Source: Corticimicrobacter populi
GTDB taxonomy: Bacteria > Pseudomonadota > Gammaproteobacteria > Burkholderiales > Burkholderiaceae_B
Length of the DNA stretch: 64,000 nt
Direction of reading: 5' to 3'
Assembly: GCF_003123725.1 (NCBI RefSeq)
Contig: NZ_QETA01000001.1
Coordinates: 496,001 to 560,000 of the forward strand
Below the pieces are notes generated by a model. That model had not been told where the DNA came from and ran no database searches. It saw only the letters and a program-made list of their open reading frames with translations. Below, one piece after another: positions 57,659-64,000 of this stretch. The position numbers and the translations under genes were made by a program. Every line of letters begins with the position of its first letter. Within the stretch, counting starts at the first letter, position 1.

Positions 57659-59125
57659 CTACAGGTAAGGAGATGCCAACCAGATCAGTCGGTTGCGCAG
57701 TTGCTTGAGCCTGGGGCGGGCGCGCAGCGTTTCCAGTGTTTCAGGGCTCGACTGGGTAATGGCGCTGTCGATGCGACGGGTAATCCAGGCAGCCAGCGCC
57801 GGATCGTAGACTTCCATGTCGACTTCGAAATTCAGGCGTAAGCTGCGTGGATCCAGATTGGATGTGCCGACATAGGACCAGGCACCGTCTACGGTCAGCA
57901 GTTTGGCATGGTCGAAAATGCCGTGCGCGCGCCAGACCCGGCAGCCCGAACCGAGAATCTGGTCAAGCTGGGCTGTCATCGCATAGTCGACCATGCGCAG
58001 GTTGTTGTTGCTGGGGATGACGATGTCCACGGCAATGCCGCGCCGGGCGGCGGTGTTGAGCGCGGCGATCAGCGGCTGGTCCGGAAGGAAGTAGGGCGTA
58101 TGGATGCGAACGCTGCGCTCGGCTACGGCGAGGGCACCCAGGATCATGTTGTGCGTGCTGCCGATATTCTGGTCAGGGCCGGATGCGACGACCCGGATGG
58201 CCGTGGGGTGCATATTGTCTGGTGCGGGCGGTAGATCTTCCGGGAACCAGGGGGGGCCTTCCAGCGTTTCGTGGGTGCTGAATTTCCAGTCTTGCGCAAA
58301 GATGTGCATCAATTGCGAGACGATCGGCCCCTCGAGGCGGAAGTGGGCATCCCGTGCGGGCGTACCACCCTTGGCCGGTGTGATGAACTCTTCGCGGATA
58401 TTCATGCCGCCCGTCAGCGCCAGCGTACCGTCTATGATCATGATCTTGCGGTGGCTGCGCAGATTTGCATAGGCCAGTCGCAGGCCGAAGGCGGTATTCA
58501 TGAACAATGCGGTTTGCACGCCACCGCGCAGCAACATGCTGGTGATCGGCGGGTGAGAGTAGCGTGCGCCGATGGCGTCGATCAGGACGCGCACCTCCAG
58601 CCCTCGCTTGCGCGCATCGATCAGTGCCTCGGCAATTTCCTTGCCGATTGCATCACAATCGAAAATGTAGCTGGTCATGGCGACCGAATGGCGGGCATTG
58701 CGGATGGCCGCCAGCATGGCCGGATAGGTTTCCGGGCCGCCATCCAGGGCCTGGATGCTGCTGTTGGTCAGTAGTGGAAAGCCACTGATGTGGTCGCCCA
58801 GTATCTTTTGCGACCAGAGATGACGAGGAGCAAAAGGCCCCAGATTGGTGACGGCATGACGTCCGCCATGCTGGATCGGACAGGTGATTGCGGCGTTGTG
58901 CTCCTGGTGGACCTTGTCCTGTCGGATGCGGTTGATTCCGGCGATGAGATAGAAAAATGTGCCGAACAACGGTGAGAACAGGATGACCGCGACCCAGCCG
59001 ATGGCTGCGCGGACATCACGTTTGCTCATGGCGGCATGTACGGCCGCGATGGCGCTGATGCCGAAGGTTGTCAGGAAGGCCAGATGTGGCCAATATTCGG
59101 CCAGGAAGTCGCGCAGAGTGTCCAT
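57659..59125 (-). CDS. cls: Cardiolipin synthase-like phospholipase D family protein
   Basis: This 488-residue protein has two N-terminal membrane helices and two HKD motifs (SHRKIMIIDGTLALTGGMNI and FDHAKLLTVDGAWSYVGTSN). This is the layout of bacterial cardiolipin synthase, which makes cardiolipin from two phosphatidylglycerols. The terminal LASPYL is as in ClsA-like enzymes. It stands six bases downstream of murU on the same strand. The gap 57496-57658 shows nothing clear. Confidence 0.9.
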   Translation of the reverse strand: MDTLRDFLAEYWPHLAFLTTFGISAIAAVHAAMSKRDVRAAIGWVAVILFSPLFGTFFYLIAGINRIRQDKVHQEHNAAITCPIQHGGRHAVTNLGPFAPRHLWSQKILGDHISGFPLLTNSSIQALDGGPETYPAMLAAIRNARHSVAMTSYIFDCDAIGKEIAEALIDARKRGLEVRVLIDAIGARYSHPPITSMLLRGGVQTALFMNTAFGLRLAYANLRSHRKIMIIDGTLALTGGMNIREEFITPAKGGTPARDAHFRLEGPIVSQLMHIFAQDWKFSTHETLEGPPWFPEDLPPAPDNMHPTAIRVVASGPDQNIGSTHNMILGALAVAERSVRIHTPYFLPDQPLIAALNTAARRGIAVDIVIPSNNNLRMVDYAMTAQLDQILGSGCRVWRAHGIFDHAKLLTVDGAWSYVGTSNLDPRSLRLNFEVDMEVYDPALAAWITRRIDSAITQSSPETLETLRARPRLKQLRNRLIWLASPYL

Positions 59126-59131
59126 GGTTTC

Positions 59132-59878
59132 TTATAGCATGGATGCATCGGGCGACTGCTGTTGCGGCAGAGTCAATTGATGGTTGAGGGCCGCGAGTCG
59201 TTCAGGTGTGCCGATATCCAGCCATTGCCCTTCGTGTCGCTGGCCGATGACCTTGCCTTGGGCCAGTGTGGTGCGCAGCAATGGCCCCAGTGCCTGGCGT
59301 TGGCCGGACGGCACGCTGTCGAAAAAGCGGGGGTGATAGATGCCGATGCCTGTGAATGTCAGGGATTGATCGGGCCGGGTGTCGTTGATGTCGGTGACCT
59401 TGCCTGCATTTGTGAGACTGAAATCGCCTTGCCGATGATGTTCCGGGTTGGCGGTCAGCAGCAGCCATGCATCCGGCGTGTTGGCGGCAGACTGTGGGTC
59501 GTGAGTCAATCCGGCAGCCAGAGGGGATGCCTGCGCGTAATCCCAGTCACACCAGACATCGCCATTGACGACCAGGAACGGGTCGGTACCCAGCAATGGC
59601 AGTGCCTGGCGAATGCCGCCGGCAGTCTCGAGCGCTTCGGTTTCATATGAGTAATGCAGGTGGACGCCCAGGCGCTGGCCATCGCCCAGGGTTGCTTCTA
59701 TCCGTTCGCCCAGCCAGGACAGGTTGATGACAATATCCCGGATGCCGGCCTGAGCCAGACGTGTGATCTGCCACTCGATCAGGGGGCGGCCTCCAACGGT
59801 CAGCAACGGCTTTGGAGTGTGGTCGGTCAGTGGGCGCATCCGCTCGCCCCGGCCGGCTGCCAGGATCATGGCGCGCAT
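59132..59878 (-). CDS. murU: N-acetylmuramate alpha-1-phosphate uridylyltransferase
   Basis: This 248-residue nucleotidyltransferase has the signature AMILAAGRGERMRPLTDHTP and the metal-binding FLVVNGDVWCDWD. Next to amgK, it makes UDP-MurNAc from recycled MurNAc-1-phosphate and so bypasses the fosfomycin target MurA. It overlaps amgK by one base. Confidence 0.92.
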   Translation of the reverse strand: MRAMILAAGRGERMRPLTDHTPKPLLTVGGRPLIEWQITRLAQAGIRDIVINLSWLGERIEATLGDGQRLGVHLHYSYETEALETAGGIRQALPLLGTDPFLVVNGDVWCDWDYAQASPLAAGLTHDPQSAANTPDAWLLLTANPEHHRQGDFSLTNAGKVTDINDTRPDQSLTFTGIGIYHPRFFDSVPSGQRQALGPLLRTTLAQGKVIGQRHEGQWLDIGTPERLAALNHQLTLPQQQSPDASML

Positions 59879-60933
59879 CAGAACGCAATCCCGTTGTAGG
59901 TGCGGATATTTTCGAGTCGGTCGAGCAGTTTCAGCAGCGGACGCAGCGGCTGGTATCGTTGTGCCACCTGACGGACGTATTGCGTGACACGCGGGAGGTG
60001 GTCCAGATACCAGGGCTTGCCATCACGGTAGTTGAGCCGGCAGAAGACGCCCATGATGCGAAGGTTACGCTGCAGGCTCATCCATTCGTACTCCTGATGG
60101 AAGGCGGAGAACTCGGAAGGCAGTGGCAGGCCGGCAGCGCGGCCGAGTTCCCAGTAGCGGATGGCCCAGTCTAGCTGCTGGGCTTCATCCCAGGTGGTGC
60201 GCGCATCGGTAACGAGCGAAGCGATGTCGTATGTGATAGGGCCGAGCAGGGCATCCTGGAAATCCAGGATGCCCGGGTTGCGTGCCGGGTCGCCTTGCCC
60301 GGCGGCAGGATAGGTCACCATCAAATTGGGACTGTGGAAGTCGCGGTGCACCAGCACGCAGGGCTGGCTGGCAGCCGAACGTGCCAGCAACCGGAAAACC
60401 GTTTCCAGATCTGTCTGCTCTTGTTCTGTCAGTGTGCTGCCATGATGGCGCTCGACGTACCATTCTGGAAAGAGCGACATTTCATCCAGCAACCGGGCTT
60501 CGTCGTATACAGGCAGGCCTGCTGTGGCGCTGCCCTGCAGGCGTACCAGCGCCGCAAGCGCATCGCGATACAGTACCTGCAGCGTGCCGTCTTCGAGTCC
60601 TTGCTGGACAGCACTGTAGTATGTCGTGCTGCCCAGATCACTCAGCAGGAGAAAACCTTGGGCGAGGTCCTGGATCAGTATCTCGGGAACCGTCACGCCA
60701 GCCTCTTGCAACAGGCCGGCAACATGCACGAAAGGATGGCTGTCTTCCCGTTCGGGAGGGGCATCCATGACGATCAGGCTGTTGCCAGAGTGGGTCTGCA
60801 GCCGGAAGTAGCGACGAAAACTGGCATCGCTGGAGGCGGGTTGCAGGGTGTCGAGGCGCAGCGCCAGTGTGGCGGGCAGGCCGTTCAGCCAGCTTTCCAG
60901 CTGGGTCAGCCGTAGATCTCGGGATTCGTGCAT
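59878..60933 (-). CDS. amgK: Anomeric MurNAc/GlcNAc kinase
   Basis: This 351-residue aminoglycoside-phosphotransferase-fold kinase has the catalytic VLVHRDFHSPNLMVTYP and the metal-binding GILDFQDALLGPITYDIASL. It phosphorylates MurNAc at C1 for murU. The ATG at 60933 gives the usual family length; ATGs further upstream (60969) are in frame. It diverges from lptD across 117 bases. Confidence 0.92.
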   Translation of the reverse strand: MHESRDLRLTQLESWLNGLPATLALRLDTLQPASSDASFRRYFRLQTHSGNSLIVMDAPPEREDSHPFVHVAGLLQEAGVTVPEILIQDLAQGFLLLSDLGSTTYYSAVQQGLEDGTLQVLYRDALAALVRLQGSATAGLPVYDEARLLDEMSLFPEWYVERHHGSTLTEQEQTDLETVFRLLARSAASQPCVLVHRDFHSPNLMVTYPAAGQGDPARNPGILDFQDALLGPITYDIASLVTDARTTWDEAQQLDWAIRYWELGRAAGLPLPSEFSAFHQEYEWMSLQRNLRIMGVFCRLNYRDGKPWYLDHLPRVTQYVRQVAQRYQPLRPLLKLLDRLENIRTYNGIAF

Positions 60934-61001
60934 TGACGCGGTTCCGTGAGGCGAATTGCAAATCGCCATTGTATTTCCGCCATCGGCTTTGCGCCATTCT
61001 C

Positions 61002-61007
61002 TATAAT
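61002..61007 (+). promoter_or_regulatory. -10 element upstream of lptD
   Basis: There is a perfect TATAAT 43 bases before the lptD ATG. No good -35 is seen at 16-18 bases, so an activator or an extended contact may be needed. Confidence 0.45.
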
Positions 61008-61050
61008 AGTCGTTTACCTCCATCTTCAAGGCTCGCTGCTTCCCGTGTTC

Positions 61051-63384
61051 ATGGTCAAAAGGTTCGCTTTCCTGGCAATGCTGGCAACAGGCGTCAGTCA
61101 GGCCCAGTCCGTCACGCCCGAAAGCGCCGATACGGTCCAGCTACTGATTTCTCCAGGGCTGAGGCTGCCGGCCGGCATCATCGAAGATGACCAACCGGTA
61201 TTTCTCGATGGTGACCAGGTCGATGGTACCGGGCAGGATACGGTTACCCTGACCGGCAATGGGAGCATTCGTCGCACTGGCACTTCGCTCAAGGGCGATC
61301 GCATCGATTATGACCAGCGCAGCGGCTGGGTCGATGCTGCCGGCAATGTCCGGCTGATGCGCGATGGTGGGCTGATCAGCGGTCCTGGCCTGCGCTACAA
61401 CGTCAATACCGAGCAGGGCGAGGTTGATCAGCCCCGATTCCATATCGGCGCTTCCGGGGCCGCTGGCCATGCAGCGACGGCCACCATTCACGATCGGCAG
61501 CGTATGAGCATGACCGACGTGGTGTACTCCGGTTGTCCCTGCCCTGATCCTGCCTGGGAAATCCGCGCCAGTGATGTCGATCTCGATTTCGAGGAAAACG
61601 AGGGGGTAGCGCACTGGGGGGTATTGTATTTCAAGGATGTACCCATTCTTGCTTCGCCCTATCTGACCTTTCCGATCAAGAAGGAGCGCAAGAGCGGCTT
61701 GCTGATGCCAACATATGGCACGACCAGCAAGGGCGGCTTCGATTTTTCGTTGCCCTACTATTTCAATCTGGCACCCAACTACGACATGACCCTGACCCCA
61801 CGCCTGCTGAGCAAGCGCGGAGTACAGCTTGGCGGTGAGTTCCGTTACATGGGCAGTACCTACGAAGGGCAGATGCATGGTACCTGGCTGGACCATGACC
61901 GCGAGGCCAAGCGCGATCGCTGGATGTATTCGACCCAGCATGCGCAGCGATTGGGTGGCGGTTTCAGCATGGGGTGGGATATCAATGCTGTTTCCGACGA
62001 TGACTACTTTCGGGATTTTTCGACTTTTGGCCTGAATGAGGCATCTACAACGAATCTCAACCAGAGAGGGCAGGTGGGCTGGGGGAGTAAGTATTGGCGA
62101 TCATATGTGCTGGTACAAAAATATCAGACTCTTCAGGATGAAGATTCACGTGTCACACCACCTTTTGAAAAATTGCCTGAAATCGGACTGACCGGTACTC
62201 GTTTTGACTGGAATGGGTTTGATTTGGATACGAATCTGACGGCGACACAGTTTCGAAAGTCTTGGTATGACTACAACGGTCAGCGCTTGCAGAGCGCCCG
62301 TTTTGAGGGGCGGCGCCTGAGTTCATACAGCACGATTTCCTATCCTGTCGTCAGTGCTGGATGGTATGTCAAACCTAAGCTTGGCCTGCATCTGAGCCAA
62401 TATCAGACAGACTATTTTGATGCTCAGGGGGGGCGGAGAGCCGAAGACCCAAGGGTGACTCGATCACGTTCCGTACCAATATTTTCTCTTGATTCCGGAA
62501 TGACCTTTGAGCGTCAGGCTTCTCTGTTCGGTAAAGCTGCGACCCAAACGCTTGAACCGCGTATTTACTACCTATGGGTGCCTTATCGCAATCAGTCCGA
62601 CTTGCCGTTGTATGACACATCTGTTGCAACATTCAGTTTTGCCCAGGCGTTTAGTGAAAATATTTACAGCGGTGGTTGGGATCGTATTGCCAACGCCAAC
62701 CAAGTGACACTGGGATTGACATCGCGATGGCTTGATGAGGATACGGGATTCGAGCGCCTCAAGCTTGAGGGAGCTCAGCGTATCTATTTTGAAGATCAGA
62801 GGGTAACGCTGCCTGGTGAAACGCCTCGCACAGGTGCACGATCAGATTATTTGATTGGTGCCAGTGCAGCATTGACCAATACGCTGACGACGCAGATGTC
62901 GTTACAGTACAACCCTTACGAGAGTCAATGGGAGCGAGCGACGGCAGGTGTCAAATGGTTGCCTCAACGTGCCACTTCGATCACAACAGCCTATCGATAT
63001 CAGCGTGAACCCACTCCTGGTATTGTAGATCTGTCGCGTTCGCGTACCCCTCAAGAACAGGTCAGCACGACTTTCCAATGGCCACTCAGCAATCGCTGGT
63101 ACACGCTGGGGCGCATGGACTACTCATTGCGTGAAAATCGTTTCACGCAGGCGATTGGCGGTGTTGAGTACAAGGGTGATTGTTGCTGGGTGGGTCGCTT
63201 TGTGGTCCAGCGGTATGCTGTTTCCGCCAACGATGCCAATACGGCTTTCTTCTTCCAACTTGAACTGAGCGGGCTGGGATCGCTGGGAACGGATCCGATG
63301 AGCTTGTTGTCAAAGAGCATTACGGGCTATCAGGTGATCAATCCGCCTGCGCCGGATCGCTCGATTTTTGAAAGGTACGAATAA
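61051..63384 (+). CDS. lptD: LPS-assembly outer membrane protein LptD
   Basis: The 777-residue protein has a signal peptide (VKRFAFLAMLATGVSQAQS), an N-terminal OstA/LptA-like beta-jellyroll (about residues 45-180) and a C-terminal 26-strand barrel. Family marks include YSGCPCPDPAWEI, SPYLTFPIKKERKSG and LLMPTYGTTSKGGFDFSLPY. It inserts LPS into the outer leaflet with LptE. Codon use and GC content fall from about position 62035 on (for example 67 percent at 61321-61380 against 40 percent at 62101-62160). surA starts directly after. Confidence 0.94.
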   Translation: MVKRFAFLAMLATGVSQAQSVTPESADTVQLLISPGLRLPAGIIEDDQPVFLDGDQVDGTGQDTVTLTGNGSIRRTGTSLKGDRIDYDQRSGWVDAAGNVRLMRDGGLISGPGLRYNVNTEQGEVDQPRFHIGASGAAGHAATATIHDRQRMSMTDVVYSGCPCPDPAWEIRASDVDLDFEENEGVAHWGVLYFKDVPILASPYLTFPIKKERKSGLLMPTYGTTSKGGFDFSLPYYFNLAPNYDMTLTPRLLSKRGVQLGGEFRYMGSTYEGQMHGTWLDHDREAKRDRWMYSTQHAQRLGGGFSMGWDINAVSDDDYFRDFSTFGLNEASTTNLNQRGQVGWGSKYWRSYVLVQKYQTLQDEDSRVTPPFEKLPEIGLTGTRFDWNGFDLDTNLTATQFRKSWYDYNGQRLQSARFEGRRLSSYSTISYPVVSAGWYVKPKLGLHLSQYQTDYFDAQGGRRAEDPRVTRSRSVPIFSLDSGMTFERQASLFGKAATQTLEPRIYYLWVPYRNQSDLPLYDTSVATFSFAQAFSENIYSGGWDRIANANQVTLGLTSRWLDEDTGFERLKLEGAQRIYFEDQRVTLPGETPRTGARSDYLIGASAALTNTLTTQMSLQYNPYESQWERATAGVKWLPQRATSITTAYRYQREPTPGIVDLSRSRTPQEQVSTTFQWPLSNRWYTLGRMDYSLRENRFTQAIGGVEYKGDCCWVGRFVVQRYAVSANDANTAFFFQLELSGLGSLGTDPMSLLSKSITGYQVINPPAPDRSIFERYE

Positions 63385-64000
63385 ATGCGAAACGCGCGAC
63401 AAGCGTACATCGGGCAGCGTCGGCTGCCGCGACTGGTCATGGTGCTGGCGACGTTTGCGCTGGCACCTCAGGCTCCCCTCATGGCTGCCGAGGTGCTACA
63501 GGCACAGCCCGCAGCGACAGAGCGCCTGAGCGATGGCATTGCGGCGATTGTCGACAAGGATGTCATCACGCTGCGCGAACTGTCGCGACGCGTGGCCGAA
63601 GTGCATGCAGATCTGGCGCGTCGTGGCATACAGTTGCCGCCTGATGCCGATCTTGAGCAGCAGGTATTGCAGCGAATGATTACCGAGCGCCTGGAGCAGC
63701 ATGAGGCGGAGCGGTTGCATATCGCTGTCAATGATGCCCAGGTCGACCAGGCAATTGCCGTGATCGCACAGCGCAATGGCATGTCTCAGCAGGAACTTCA
63801 GCACAAGATCGAGGAATCGGGCCTGACGTGGGCGGCCTATCGCACCGAAATCACCGACAGCATCCGTCTTGATGCCATTCGCCAGCGTGCCGTGGATCCC
63901 ACCATCACGATTTCCAATGCCGAGATTGATGCTTTTCTCGCCGAGCAGGAATCACGGGCCAATGCCGTGGGCACTGCACGCCCGAACCTTGCGGCACCGG
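63385..64000 (+). CDS. surA: Periplasmic chaperone SurA, 3' end off window
   Basis: The frame starts one base after the lptD stop codon. It has a signal peptide (LVMVLATFALAPQAPLMAAE) and the SurA N-terminal domain (DGIAAIVDKDVITLRELSRR, RLEQHEAERLHIAVNDAQVD). SurA folds outer membrane proteins including LptD, which explains the operon. The PPIase domains lie beyond the window. Confidence 0.93.
   Translation, partial: MRNARQAYIGQRRLPRLVMVLATFALAPQAPLMAAEVLQAQPAATERLSDGIAAIVDKDVITLRELSRRVAEVHADLARRGIQLPPDADLEQQVLQRMITERLEQHEAERLHIAVNDAQVDQAIAVIAQRNGMSQQELQHKIEESGLTWAAYRTEITDSIRLDAIRQRAVDPTITISNAEIDAFLAEQESRANAVGTARPNLAAP

Noticed and set aside
61141-61941. Minus-strand frame opposite lptD
   Set aside because: It is a shadow of lptD with no recognisable motifs and poor codon use.

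Overview
The window suggests a betaproteobacterium of the Burkholderiales, most likely Alcaligenaceae. This is an inference from the host gene content and order: glnS-minC-minD-minE, alaS-tusA-like, amgK-murU divergent from lptD-surA, DUF1841, ykgO-fur-like, and GC-rich codon use. It has two parts. Positions 1 to about 37.3 kb are a contractile-tailed (myovirus) prophage. Its left end, and probably its integrase, lie outside the window. Positions about 37.4 to 64 kb are ordinary chromosome.

Prophage layout. On the left are a partial HsdR-N-like gene and an S24-type CI repressor (minus strand), divergent from a cro-like gene. A rightward early operon follows: CII-like regulator, DUF1367, Ref-type HNH nuclease, a helicase-methyltransferase fusion, ParB-like, DUF1376, P-like, RusA and a Q-like gene. 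Two probable cargo genes sit among the rest, at 10425 and 11733 (DUF4145, minus). The late block is terminase, portal, MuF-like protein, DUF2213 protease/scaffold, cement, capsid, neck proteins, sheath, tube, tail chaperones with a -1 frameshift, tape measure, baseplate, fibre, fibre chaperone, then holin, endolysin and Rz/Rz1. Small minus-strand genes, including a hicAB toxin-antitoxin pair, close the right end.

The most striking system is at 30.5-34.0 kb. The tail-fibre gene is followed by three silent alternative fibre C-termini on the opposite strand. Each one, and the expressed tail, begins at the same 13-bp core (CACTGCAAATGCG), in the same reading frame. The core at the expressed junction is on the plus strand and the other three are inverted relative to it. 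A tyrosine recombinase resembling the IncI plasmid shufflon recombinase Rci lies one gene away. Together these form a four-way tail-fibre shufflon that would let one prophage lineage release virions with four receptor-binding tips.

Host region. There is a DUF486 membrane protein, a YczE-like membrane protein, an orphan VirB9-like lipoprotein and alaS-tusA-like. The glnS-min operon runs into an M16 peptidase. A divergent CydA/CydB-like pair appears to have lost its haem ligands. Then come recQ, DUF1841, an amino-acid binding protein, the zinc-free ribosomal protein L36 paralogue ykgO, a Fur-like regulator lacking several metal ligands, an EamA transporter, a coiled-coil membrane protein, a cardiolipin-synthase-like enzyme, the amgK-murU cell-wall recycling pair, lptD with an AT-richer 3' half, and the start of surA.
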